Position numbers and translations under genes: made by a program. DNA of 64,000 nt, from assembly GCA_963210315.1 (NCBI GenBank), contig OY723253.1:1984001-2048000 (forward strand), read 5' to 3'. How positions within the stretch are numbered: the first letter of the stretch is position 1; the number at the start of each line of letters is the position of its first letter. The DNA comes from Rhynchopus euleeides. Its lineage: Eukaryota > Euglenozoa > Diplonemea > Diplonemida > Diplonemidae. The notes beneath the pieces were generated by a model that saw only the letters and a list, made by a program, of their open reading frames with translations, was not told the origin of the DNA and searched no databases. This document shows positions 1 to 9,741 of the stretch, piece by piece.

Positions 1-1128
1 CGCCCTGCGGGCCCGGCGTCTGATATGGCGCAGGGGGGCTTGCAGCAGTCTCAGCAGAGGCAGAAGCAGCAGGTTGCAGCGTCGCAGCCAAACAGCCTGG
101 CGTTGCAGAACAGCGACGACGAGGGGCGCTCCGGGAGGGCGGCCCGCACGGCGGGCCCGCCGGCTGCCCTCACCCAGGAGAACTTGCAGGTCCTGCAGCA
201 GCAGCATCGGCAGCATCCGCAGCAGCAGGCCTCACAGCGGCTTGCTGTTGGCCCGCCTGCGTCTGCTGCCCCACCCGCTGCTGCTGCTGCCCCTTCGCCG
301 GGGGGCTGCAGCGGTGGTGGGCGGGCAGCCTCTCCTGCTCGTGTGGTTGGCACTTCCCGCAGCAGCGCCCTGCTGCAGTCTGCGCCGCACACCTCTGGTG
401 CTGTAGTGCTGCAGGGCAGCGCGCAGCAGCGTCCGACGCTGCAGGCGCACCTTGCAGGGCTGTCCACCCCAGGCATGCGTATGGAGGTGCAGGCGCGTGC
501 CGACCCCGGTGGTGCCCTGCGTGGGATGCGCATCGCTGCGATGGACACCACCACCCCAGGGAAGCCGCTGAAGACGGTTGCGGTGTCTGGGTCTGCGGAG
601 AACCTGCACAGCCTCCTGCACCTCTCGTCGGGCGACATCCTGCTGGTATTCACGCGGCTGCCCGACACGGGGTGCGCAGAGGTGCTTGCCATCAACCAGC
701 TCACCTGGGACGAGGTGGTGCGCTTCACCTTCCCCCCGCCCCAAGCAAGCCAGATCCGCCGCGTGTTCGTCTCGGCAGAGCTGCGTCAGGCCGCTGTGGT
801 GGTGGGCGACGCGCTGCTGGTCTACAGCCTGGAGACCGCATCCCGCCTCTGGGAAGCCCCACTCCCTTGCTGCGGGTCAGCCAACTTCACCCTGCGCCTG
901 ACACGCACAGGGTGCATGGTGCACGTTACGGTGCCCGGGAAGCCAACAGGCCTCTATGCGACCTGTGGGCAGGTGCTGCCTGCGTGGCTGTCCCTGACGT
1001 CGTGGCGGTCGCTGATTCAGTTCGGAAAGCTGGAAGGGCTGCCGCAGCTGGTTGGGGCCGGGTTGAAGCAGGCGGATTACTCCCCAGAAGCGCTGGCCAT
1101 GGTTGCGGTGCCGGGTGCAGCGCGGTAG
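1..1128 (+). CDS. Gln/Ala-rich protein with beta-rich C-terminal half, 5' end outside window
   Basis: The reading frame is open from base 1, and the first in-frame Met is at base 25, so the gene may start before the window. From that Met the product has 367 residues. Residues 1-75 are Gln-rich and about 75-105 are Ala/Pro-rich low complexity. About 180-365 look globular, with alternating hydrophobic strands such as GDALLVYSLETASRLWEA. That pattern recalls beta-propeller or WD-like blades, but I see no complete repeat set and cannot name a family. Long frames on the opposite strand over the same bases are shadows created by GC-rich codon use. The gene lies on the same strand as all other host genes here. 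Function unknown. Confidence 0.6.
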   Translation, partial: RPAGPASDMAQGGLQQSQQRQKQQVAASQPNSLALQNSDDEGRSGRAARTAGPPAALTQENLQVLQQQHRQHPQQQASQRLAVGPPASAAPPAAAAAPSPGGCSGGGRAASPARVVGTSRSSALLQSAPHTSGAVVLQGSAQQRPTLQAHLAGLSTPGMRMEVQARADPGGALRGMRIAAMDTTTPGKPLKTVAVSGSAENLHSLLHLSSGDILLVFTRLPDTGCAEVLAINQLTWDEVVRFTFPPPQASQIRRVFVSAELRQAAVVVGDALLVYSLETASRLWEAPLPCCGSANFTLRLTRTGCMVHVTVPGKPTGLYATCGQVLPAWLSLTSWRSLIQFGKLEGLPQLVGAGLKQADYSPEALAMVAVPGAAR

Positions 1129-2225
1129 AGGGGGGGGGTGGGGAGGGGGGGGGGTCCCGCTTTGCGGCCTTTGTGTCCTTCTTTTAGAGTTTTTTGTCAT
1201 CACAACGTCCCACCCCTCCCCCCACCCGAAGAGGTGCGGAGGAGGAGGGGTGGAGGGGGCGAGGGGGGGTGGGTGTGGTGCGTGGTCCCCGCTCTCCCCC
1301 TATCTCAGGGTCATGATACAGTCTCCTGCAGGTTTGCGGGCAGTGCGTATGGAATCCGTACAGGAGATTCTATGTGCACAACAGCAAAGCGCAATTCAGA
1401 ACCCGAAACGAGATGGCGTTCCCGAGTGGTTCACGTGTTGTTGGCACTGCCTTACCGCATCGCGTTGTGAAGAACTGAAAGCAAGGACAACTGATGTTCG
1501 TGCCACGAGGAACGGTGTGTTGTTGGAAGTGCCACAAAGGGGACCTGCCCCAACAACCCCCGGTTTCTGCGAAAAATAGAAAATGGCTTGTCCAGCGCCA
1601 CTGCCTCGATGCCCAGCTATAATGGAACAGCCTGACTTTCAGACAGGGGGGACGGTGGTGGGTGGTGGTGGGCTGTTTCCTCGGATATTGGAGAGCTCTA
1701 GCCTATCGCACCCTCGCACGCATTGCCAATACTATGAACGTGTATGCATATTGCATCAAAAGCAGGCGCTCGGTGTAGTCTATGTTTGCAAGATTCACGT
1801 GTGTGTGTCAGTGGGGTCGTATCGCAGTTCGCTCGCTGCGACCTCCATGAAACAAAGAGATTCATGTGTGTGTGTGTGTCGGGAGGAACGTGAGTTGCTC
1901 CGGAACGGAAGAGCATAACATGCCATCACCCACAGAAGCAACGGTGGGGGAGGTGTCCGTAGATCGGCCAGAACAGAATGTGCAGGTGGAGTGGAGTGCC
2001 GGCCCCTCCCACCCTCCGCCATCGCAGGCTGGCAAAGAGCGGTGGCCTTGGCCCCAGTGCCACCCAGCCAGGGCTGTGTTGTTGAAATGTGCAACTGTGC
2101 CCAAGCTTGCTTGTGGCAGCGAAGAAGAGTCGGTGGGGGGCGTGTGGTCTGATACAACAACACAAGATATTTGCGGCAACAGCCTTCCGCAAGGGCCACA
2201 TCACTCCTGTTCGTGCGCATAAACA
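1129..2225. other. Intergenic spacer without a supported gene
   Basis: It starts with G-rich and C-rich runs just after the upstream stop, then has mixed-composition DNA with a short TG microsatellite near 1860-1880. Small open frames occur on both strands, but none shows domain-like or repeated protein features. It ends at the small inverted-repeat element that precedes the ankyrin gene. Confidence 0.5.
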
Positions 2226-2347
2226 TACCGTCACCCAAGTTATGTTGGTGGGGTAAATATGTTGGTGGGGTACTAATTTGGTGGATTTGGGGCTCTGAAA
2301 AAAGGTTGGTGGGTTATTACCCCACCAACATTACTTGGGTGACGGTA
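2226..2347. mobile_element. 122-bp MITE-like element with 31-bp terminal inverted repeats
   Basis: The left arm 2226-2256 and right arm 2317-2347 are reverse complements at 30 of 31 positions. The ends read TACCGTCACCCAAGT and its complement, so a TA dinucleotide lies at each edge and could be the target duplication. The middle contains further copies of GTTGGTGGGG. It has no coding capacity. The right end is about 48 bp upstream of the chosen ankyrin-gene start, so it may contribute to that gene's 5' region. Confidence 0.8.
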
Positions 2348-2394
2348 GCTTGGTGACATCCCCCCACACAGGGTGTATTCTTGCAACTTCAAAC

Positions 2395-3918
2395 ATGTGT
2401 GATATGTTCGCAGTGACGGTGAGCCTGCCGCTTGGTGACCACGTGGTGGACCTGCCCGTGGAGGGGAGTGTCGGGGCGCTCCGCAGCGCAGTGCACGACC
2501 TGTGCGGGCTGCTCCCGTGTGCGACACGGCTGGTGTGGGAGGGTGGTGATATCACCGCAGAGGACAGTGATCCCCTCAGCAGTGTGGGGCTGGTTGACGG
2601 GAGCTGCGTGTCGCTGACACATCACGTGCCCGAGGACAAGGAGGAGGCGCAGGAGATCCTGACGCGGATGTGCGCGGAGCTGGGTGTGCCTGCGTACTGC
2701 GCCATGCACCGGCATGACATCCCGCTGCTGTTCGACTTTGTCAAGGCTGCAGGGTGCTTGCGGTACAACTATTGGGACACCCAGAAACTACTGCGCAGTG
2801 CGCCACCCCAGGCGATGACGACGTACTTCGAATCCGCACAGGATCTGACCTTCGTCACCCAGTACCACAAAGACGTGTCCAGCTGGCTGGCGCTGGTGCT
2901 GCGTCGCGACCCAGATGTTGCCGAAGCTGCTGTGGCTGCGCTGCGGCACTGCTTTGCCGGTAAGTCCTGCGACCCGGGGCCGTTGCTGGGGCCCTACCGC
3001 TCGTACGACGTGGACCAGGAAGCAGAGGCGGATGACGCTATTCACACGGACGACGGACACGCCGCAGGGGCATTCCCACTGCACAGGGCTATCGAGAACG
3101 GGCACAGCCTCACCTGCATCAGCGACATTGTCCACATGGGCGCTGTGATGGACGTGGGATGCGAGTTGTGGCGGACTGCGGTGCACTGCGCCGTGGTGGC
3201 GCGGCGTGTGGACGTGCTGGAGCTGTTCCTGGCCAACGGGCTGCGTGCATCCGCCTTCCTGTGCTGCTGCGAGGACGGGAACCCACTGCACCACGCTGCG
3301 GGTGACGTGGAGTACATGCGCCTGATCCGGAAGTTCCACCGTGCGGCATGGCTGCGGGAGCACGGCGTTGCCGGGCGTGACGAACAGGCAGCGTTCCTGC
3401 GTGTCCTGCGGCACGTCGGGGTGTGGGGGGCTACGGTTGTGTCGCTCTCAGCCGAAGCGGGTGCCGGGGCGGACGCCTGCCTGGCGCAGGTGCTGCAGTG
3501 GGAGACGGAGTACGCACTGCGCCCCTGTGCCGCCACAACCCTGCAGCGCACTGCAGGCATCGCGCTGACGCTCCCCTGCGTGGAGGCGCCACCGCTCGAG
3601 GAGCGCCTGGGGATGGGGCCCTGCGACGATGCATGCACCGAGTTCAGCATGTACACCGACATGTGGCTCTACTACCGCCGCTTTCAGAAGCCTCTGCCGG
3701 TGTGCCTCAGCGAGCTGCGGCTGCCGCAGCGGGCACGCAGGGCAGCGTGGACGAGCTGCCGTAGGAAGACGCTGGCCCCTGCTGCCGCGCAGGTCCGCCT
3801 GGTTGCCCGCGAGAAAAAGAATGCCTGCAAGGCACGTCTGGCTGCGAGGTCTGCGAAGCAGAGGCCCGCCTTTTCGGGCTCGCGCTGGCCCGATGTGAGT
3901 CCCTACGACCGTCTGTGA
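2395..3918 (+). CDS. Ubiquitin-like plus ankyrin-repeat protein
   Basis: The product has 507 residues from the Met at 2395; an alternative Met lies at 2404. Residues about 4-75 fit a ubiquitin-like fold: a beta hairpin around VTVSLPLGDHVVDLPV, a helix, then LVWEGGDI and a final strand ending in SCVSLTHH. Residues about 220-310 contain two or three ankyrin-like units, seen as FPLHRAIENGHS, WRTAVHCAVVARRVDVLELFL and NPLHHAAGDVEYMRLI. The C-terminus is basic. The earlier in-frame Met at 2335 lies inside the 122-bp inverted-repeat element. A pyrimidine-rich run ending in AG at 2370-2371, before the chosen start, could be a spliced-leader acceptor. Ubiquitin-like plus ankyrin proteins often act as adaptors, but the partner here is unknown. 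Confidence 0.75.
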   Translation: MCDMFAVTVSLPLGDHVVDLPVEGSVGALRSAVHDLCGLLPCATRLVWEGGDITAEDSDPLSSVGLVDGSCVSLTHHVPEDKEEAQEILTRMCAELGVPAYCAMHRHDIPLLFDFVKAAGCLRYNYWDTQKLLRSAPPQAMTTYFESAQDLTFVTQYHKDVSSWLALVLRRDPDVAEAAVAALRHCFAGKSCDPGPLLGPYRSYDVDQEAEADDAIHTDDGHAAGAFPLHRAIENGHSLTCISDIVHMGAVMDVGCELWRTAVHCAVVARRVDVLELFLANGLRASAFLCCCEDGNPLHHAAGDVEYMRLIRKFHRAAWLREHGVAGRDEQAAFLRVLRHVGVWGATVVSLSAEAGAGADACLAQVLQWETEYALRPCAATTLQRTAGIALTLPCVEAPPLEERLGMGPCDDACTEFSMYTDMWLYYRRFQKPLPVCLSELRLPQRARRAAWTSCRRKTLAPAAAQVRLVAREKKNACKARLAARSAKQRPAFSGSRWPDVSPYDRL

Positions 3919-4395
3919 GGCTGCAGCGCCTCGTTTCCTTCATTCACCGTTCCAACAAAACAACTTCCAGCAGTAATTGGTTTCTTTTCTCTGTTTTTCT
4001 GCCACTTCACAACAGCGGGGGACACGGATAGTTTTAAAGCACCCTCCCGCTGATCTGTGCCAGTGCGACTCTTGTTCCGATATTTTGATTGCCACTGCCC
4101 CTCCCCCTCCCCTGTTTACGACCACACCGAGCTGTGTGCAGATCCTAGCCTCGTGAGTCGACCGCCAGAGGCGAGTCCTTGCCAGCCTGCCGCCACCCAC
4201 CCTGCCCAGGAGCTGCAGCTGCCATGCTGTTGAAACGGGATGTCCCTGGGAAAGGCGTCTGATCCCGACCGACAGGCGTGTGCCTGTCGCTGAAGATGCA
4301 TCACAGTGCATCGTCAGAACGTGCGTGAGCCCCTCCCTCCTCCCCCCGACACGCCCCTGTATTATTATGGAGATCAGGGATTTGTTTCGCACACG

Positions 4396-5412
4396 CTGCA
4401 GATGCCACACGCCGCACAGTGCCACGCACGCCAACACACATGATGACAACACTTCTACCTCTAACCACCGGAGGGCACAGCCCTGTGCGGACCGCACAAC
4501 TACATAACTACCTATAACTACCTGACGTCGTGTTGCTTGGCCCCTGGGGCTAGAGCCCTGTCAGCTACAAGGGACTGATTTGATTTCCTTCACTGCTGCT
4601 GCCCGAACTGTTGTGTCGCCTGCTTTGCCCTTTCGACACCCTCCCCCGATGGGATGCAGTGTCGACAACAGAGGCCACATCACAAAGGCTTGCCACAACA
4701 CAACCAACACACACGTGATGACAGCACTTCTACCTCTAACCACCGGAGGGCACAGCCCTGTGAGGACCGCACAACTACATAACTACCTATAACTACCTGA
4801 CGTCGTGAGCAATGGTGGGCTTTCCCACCAGAGTTGGCATCTCTGATCAGCAGACGCATGTGCGCGTCCGCCACATGCTGCAACATGTGGGGCCACTGCT
4901 TGCCGAGGAACTCACTGAGCAGCCGGTGCAGCCTGGCGACGTAGTCCTCGGCCTGGATGTTAGCGAGAGTTCTGCACACATCTGGTATTGGCTTTATGGC
5001 AATGTCATTCAATGTCCCTCCTGTCTGTGTCGTGCTTGAGTCGCGTGTGTCGACACGCCTCCCACTTGCCGACCAGGCGGTGAGCTGGGCAGACAGCTGA
5101 CAGATCATCACCGGCAACAACTGGGGCGCTCGTGGAAGGCGCGCTCCGCAGCAGGCGATCCCGCCACGCAAACCCCTCCTCGGGCTCCGGCGCATCCGGC
5201 GCTGCGAACGCGGTACGAAATGTGGACGAGTAGCTTCCGTGATCCTACAACCGTCGTTGAGACAAACGCCTCAACGCCCGTAGTTTCAGCAGAGGCCACA
5301 CGCCAGCACACATGATGACAACACTTCTACCTCTAACCACCGGAGGGCACAGCCCTGTGAGGACCTCACAACTACATAACTACCTATAACTACCTGACGT
5401 CGTGTTGCTTGC
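4396..5412 (+). repeat. Three direct copies of a 105-120-bp repeat
   Basis: Copies lie at about 4396-4540, 4687-4808 and 5287-5412. They share the run from ATGATGACA(A/G)CACTTCTACC through ACCACCGGAGGGCACAGCC to CTACCTATAACTACCTGACG, with only a few substitutions. The second and third copies enclose 480 bp of unrelated sequence. No inverted ends were seen. They could be remnants of a solo repeat family or a duplicated regulatory segment between the ankyrin and SPRY-like genes. Confidence 0.8.
4680..5195 (-). pseudogene. Possible degraded coding fragment between direct repeats
   Basis: An open frame of 171 codons on the minus strand has a protein-like central part, including ARLHRLLSEFLGKQWPHMLQ and HMRLLIRDANSGGKAHH. 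The ends run into the repeat copies, where the coding look stops. I do not recognise a family. It could be a captured gene piece or chance. The rest of 3919-5701 holds the direct repeats and pyrimidine-rich sequence before the next gene, with no other supported gene. Confidence 0.2.
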
Positions 5413-5701
5413 CCCTCGGCCTGTTTTCACACACTCCCACAGCTGTTGCCACTTCTTCCCATATGTTTACCCTGGGAAATTTACAGAGCGGAAAGCACTT
5501 GGCCGACCCACACCCACACCACCACCCACACCTTCATCAAGCTATTTGGCCACGATAGGCCACACCCGCCCCCACTTCCAACTTCAGACCCACGAGGAAC
5601 TGCCCCGCTGCCCACCTCCCCACCCACCCACCCCCCCACAGGCTGCGGCACCTCCACCACCCCACCACCACCCACACCCACACCGCGACCCTCCCCATGC
5701 C

Positions 5702-8700
5702 ATGATGCAGATCGCCCTGACCAGCGCGGAGTCGGAGGCATGCTTTATCGCCTTTGAGAGCTGCGGCCCACTAGTCGACCTATGGAGTGTCTGCAACGCG
5801 CTGCGCAGCCTCCACATCCGCGGTAGCGCCGCCTCCCTGCTCGAGGACATCACCGAGGCCGCGGGGGGCGAGTGGGAGGAGAGCAACGGGCAGTTCCTCA
5901 CCTTTGAGATATTCAAAAAGGTCGTCCTCCAATGCAAGAAGCGCGCGGTGCGCGAGGCGGCTGACCTCCCCCAGACAGAGCCGCTGTTCCCCCTCCCGGA
6001 GGAGCTCGGGGCTGTCCGGCAGACCCTCCGCCGCGTCGACGCGGCGAAGGCAAAATCCAACAAGAGGCGCAGCTCCTACACCTTCGACCTCCGCGCGCAG
6101 GACCCAGACCCACAGCCCCCGCCGACCCCACAGGACGCGCCGATCGACGCCTCTGGGTCCACCCCCGGGCCCCCCACGGAGCAGAAGGAGTCCGACACAC
6201 CCCCCTCTGACCCTCCCGGGGGGGGCTACCAGCCAGGTGAGCTCGAATCTTATGTGCAGCAAGCCCTCAGCTCATTTGGCCTGGACACCACCTCCGTCGA
6301 CCTCGCCCCTGTCCTGCGGAGCGCAGCCGCAGCGCAGGGAGGTGTGGCTGGGGAGGGTGGTGGTGGTGGTGGTGGGAACTACCCCAACCCCGGGGGGGGG
6401 GAGGTGCTGGGTGGCACCTCCGTTGCGTCGGATGGCGTGGGATCCCCGGAGGCGATGCAGCTGATGCACCGGCAGCGGGTCAGCTTCATAGGGGAGGCCA
6501 TCGCGAGGCAGAGGAAGTCCTTCTTCGGGGGCAGGGGGGAGAAGGAGAAGGAGCAGGAGCAGGACCCCCGCCAGCACACCACCGGAGGATGCGGTGCCTG
6601 GGGGGGTGGTGGTGGTGGCGGTGGCGGTGGCGGCGACCCATCACACGCCTTATCTGTATCGAGGAGGAGGTCCACCGGGTTGCTTCTCACCGATGAGGAT
6701 TTTGACAACGCCCTATATGAAGAAAGCGGGTTGGGCTGTGCAGCCCCCGGAGGAGGAGGAGGCGGAGGTATCACCCCCACCGGGAGTGACCCTGGCCTGG
6801 GTATCGCCGGAGGCGGTGCCGGGCGTGTGGGGTCACTCTCTCCTCTCTCCCTTGATGCATTCCACCTCCACAGAAAGTCGGGGAGAGGCGGCGAAGGGGG
6901 CGGGCTTCTCCTGGGAGGAGGGGGTGGCGGTGCCGGGCACCCCGCCCAGCAGCGGCAGCACAGCATCCTGGCGGGGAGCCGCGGGGGGTCGGCGTGGGGC
7001 GTTGGCAAACGGATCGCCTCACTCCGCTCCGCCTCCATTCTGCTGGGGCAGTCTGCCCTGTCCTCCCGAGGGCGGGGCGAGGGGCCCAGGGGGTGGAGGG
7101 GGGTCGGCAGCGGGGCTGCTCCCAAGAGGGGAACCGCGGTGGCCTGCTCCAGCGCTTCCACGGCCCACATATGCTATAACGAGGACCTCCCGAAGCACTC
7201 CCCACCTCCGCAGGGATGCCAGGTGGAGCGGGCCCAGCAGACACACACGCCTTCCTCCCGTTTGTTCATCCTTTCACCGGTGCCTGGAGGAGGAGGTGGA
7301 GGTGGTGGAGGGGGTGCCCCACCCGAAACCCCAGGCAGCCCCGGCATCTCTGTTGCGGAGCCTGGCGTGGGGGAAGGGCACGGGGGCTGTGGCGAAGAGG
7401 GAGCCCCAGGTGGAGGTGGAGGTGGAGGTGCCGTTGCCATCGCCTCTCCGTCCCCCGGGGGGAAGGAGCGGCACACTCACCACACCCCGCGGGGCAGCAG
7501 CAGCTGCGGGAGCCCGACCGGGAGGGAGCGGATCGCCCTTTCGCGCCTGGAGGCGCCCTTCCGCAGCGCCAGGTGTGGGGGGGGAGGGAGAGCGGCCTCC
7601 ACGCGCGGCAGGCGCACCCCCTCATCCCAGACGCGCTGCGGATCCTCCTCTGTCGGGAGAGCGTCTGCCGTGACATCCGCGGCGCCAAGCCGCCCCCCCG
7701 GGGTGTGGTGCCGGCATGACCACACCGTGTCCATCTCCGACTCCCGGGACATCGTCGCCAGATCCGGCGCCACCTCACAGGGGACCTTTGTCGGCGGGGT
7801 TGCGTACGGAGCTGAGATAACCACCCCAGCGAGCTGGGGCATACGCCTCATCAGCCCCCTCCAGGAGCACGATGTGAAAATCGGAGTCTCCCTGGATCAG
7901 GGCGTGGAGCTCCACAGCTGGTGCCTCGGGGGGCATTCGGGGGAGGGGAGGATTTTGGTGGGGGGCGAGCCTGTGAGGGAGTTGCCCTTCCTCATGCATG
8001 GGGATCTCATCTCCTTCCATGCGGATCCGCAGGCTCAGGGGCTTGTCATCGAGCTGAACGGCGTGGTGGTTTTTGCAGCGTCTCTCCTGGACATCCCGAG
8101 GTGGTTTCCCACAGCGCGGCTCCTCCGGAGGGGTGACTCTGTCCAGTTCGCCCCATGCATCGCGAAGACACGTCTGGTGAAGCCCGCCCGGGTCACCCAC
8201 CCCGCCGACCCTGGGTTGCGAACCGCGGCGAGGTTTTCCCCCCCGGAGGGGGTGAAATCCCCCCACCGCGACGGCATGAGGAAGCGGATCTCCAAGCGGA
8301 AGAACGCGAGGGGCGAGACGCTCATATCTCTCAGCGGGGGGAACACCGCACGGCCCGAATCGGCGCAGGGGGGTGCCGGAGGAGGCGGCGGCGTCTGGGG
8401 GGCAGCGCAGCCGCACCCGCACCCGCACCCGCAGCACCAACCAGGAGGGGCACCTCGCCCCACCTCCAACCACAGGGGCTGTGCCCCGGGCGGAGACCTC
8501 ACCGGCCCCAGGGAGTGGCGGGTTGCGGGGAAGGGTTTCAAAGACCTGCCCCCTGGAGGGGCTGGCGTCCCCCGGGACACCCTGCTGGCGTATTGGACAA
8601 GGTGTGGGGGTGTGCCGGTGCGTGGGCCTGGCGGGGACGGCGCGGAGGAGGAGGAGGAGGAGGATGGGGTGGGGGGCAGCGGGGGTGGTGGGCCCCCTGC

Positions 8701-9040
8701 CGGCGAGGGGGGTGCTGCGTCGGGTGGGGGGGTCGTGCCGAGGCAGGTGTCATATCCCTACCCCCGGATCCTGGCGTCGAACACGGCGTTTAAATCGGCG
8801 CTGCGGGTCTGCGAGGAGATGGATGAGGGCGAGGTTCACGAGCACTCCCGGTGCTCGGCAGGCATGGCCTACATCAGGAGCAACATCATCGGCGTGCCCG
8901 ACTCTAAGTGGGGTGGAGGTGGGTGTGGCGGCGGTGCGTCGAAGCAGCAGCATCACCACCGCCAGCAGCTCTCCAGCCTCCGCAACCCTCTCGGGGGTGG
9001 TGCCATGGCGAAGCTCCAGTGCCCTGTGAAATGCGGGTAG
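5702..9040 (+). CDS. Large Gly-rich protein with N-terminal helical (EF-hand-like) block and SPRY-like domain
   Basis: I start at the Met-Met pair at 5702, which follows a long C-rich tract and opens the first globular segment; this gives 1,112 residues. The frame also extends upstream to 5402 through low-complexity sequence. Residues about 1-80 are helical and may be a degenerate EF-hand pair, without clear calcium loops. About 190-660 is dominated by Gly, Pro and Ser runs. About 670-820 resembles a SPRY/concanavalin-like fold, with strands such as HDHTVSISDSRDIV, WGIRLISP, DVKIGVS and GLVIELNGVVVF. About 1015-1070 is another conserved-looking block (YPRILASNTAFKSALRVCEE). Opposite-strand frames over the G-runs are shadows. 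SPRY domains usually bind proteins; the role here is unknown. Length variation in the Gly runs would be expected. Confidence 0.72.
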   Translation: MMQIALTSAESEACFIAFESCGPLVDLWSVCNALRSLHIRGSAASLLEDITEAAGGEWEESNGQFLTFEIFKKVVLQCKKRAVREAADLPQTEPLFPLPEELGAVRQTLRRVDAAKAKSNKRRSSYTFDLRAQDPDPQPPPTPQDAPIDASGSTPGPPTEQKESDTPPSDPPGGGYQPGELESYVQQALSSFGLDTTSVDLAPVLRSAAAAQGGVAGEGGGGGGGNYPNPGGGEVLGGTSVASDGVGSPEAMQLMHRQRVSFIGEAIARQRKSFFGGRGEKEKEQEQDPRQHTTGGCGAWGGGGGGGGGGGDPSHALSVSRRRSTGLLLTDEDFDNALYEESGLGCAAPGGGGGGGITPTGSDPGLGIAGGGAGRVGSLSPLSLDAFHLHRKSGRGGEGGGLLLGGGGGGAGHPAQQRQHSILAGSRGGSAWGVGKRIASLRSASILLGQSALSSRGRGEGPRGWRGVGSGAAPKRGTAVACSSASTAHICYNEDLPKHSPPPQGCQVERAQQTHTPSSRLFILSPVPGGGGGGGGGGAPPETPGSPGISVAEPGVGEGHGGCGEEGAPGGGGGGGAVAIASPSPGGKERHTHHTPRGSSSCGSPTGRERIALSRLEAPFRSARCGGGGRAASTRGRRTPSSQTRCGSSSVGRASAVTSAAPSRPPGVWCRHDHTVSISDSRDIVARSGATSQGTFVGGVAYGAEITTPASWGIRLISPLQEHDVKIGVSLDQGVELHSWCLGGHSGEGRILVGGEPVRELPFLMHGDLISFHADPQAQGLVIELNGVVVFAASLLDIPRWFPTARLLRRGDSVQFAPCIAKTRLVKPARVTHPADPGLRTAARFSPPEGVKSPHRDGMRKRISKRKNARGETLISLSGGNTARPESAQGGAGGGGGVWGAAQPHPHPHPQHQPGGAPRPTSNHRGCAPGGDLTGPREWRVAGKGFKDLPPGGAGVPRDTLLAYWTRCGGVPVRGPGGDGAEEEEEEDGVGGSGGGGPPAGEGGAASGGGVVPRQVSYPYPRILASNTAFKSALRVCEEMDEGEVHEHSRCSAGMAYIRSNIIGVPDSKWGGGGCGGGASKQQHHHRQQLSSLRNPLGGGAMAKLQCPVKCG

Positions 9041-9741
9041 GGGTGGTCAGGCTGGGGAGCTGGGGAGGAGGGGGGGGAGGGGGGAAGAGGCGTTTTCAAA
9101 GGAAACCCACCCCCCCCCCCCCTTCTTCAAATCCCCCGCTCCTTTTGTCTCTCTTCTTCTGCACTTCTGAGCGGAAGGTAAAACAGGAGAGCAGGTGGGT
9201 GGGGCGTGAGGGGCAGCGTTTTGGCTGTGCTAGATGCCACGCCGATTGCCATCGGTTTGTGTCTGGCATGCACTCCCGGGGAGGAGGGGAGGGGGGGGGG
9301 GTTAGGGGTGGGTCACTGCACCTAAAAAAGCGTGTACATTGGCCAAATTTTGAGAAACGAGTTTTTGACCCTAAAAACATGGTATGACAAAGGTCTTAAT
9401 AAGAAAAGGATCTTTTCACTTCTTTCTTAAGACGTCTTAATGCAGGTGCTGCATTAAATTTCTTAAATTAATGACCCCCATTATTTTTAAGAAATGCAGG
9501 ATTTCTTAAGATTTCTTAATGAAATGATGGACATTATTTCCATATCTCCCAGCATTAAAAATGTCCATCATTCTGAAAAAGATCTTTTAAGATCTTTTTC
9601 CATGGTATGAAAAAGATCTTAATAAGAAAAGGATCTTTTTCTTTCTTTCTTAAGACGTCTTAATGCAGGTACTGCATTAAATTGCTTAAATTAATACCCC
9701 CTATTAATTTTAAGAAATTAAGAATTTCTTAAGATATCTTA

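Noticed and set aside
51-744. Opposite-strand frames over the Gln-rich gene and similar long minus frames over other host genes (for example 6379-7170, 26580-28415, 40150-42117, 54765-56828)
   Set aside because: They mirror GC-biased codon use of the real + strand genes and translate to low-complexity Arg/His/Pro/Ala-rich sequence.
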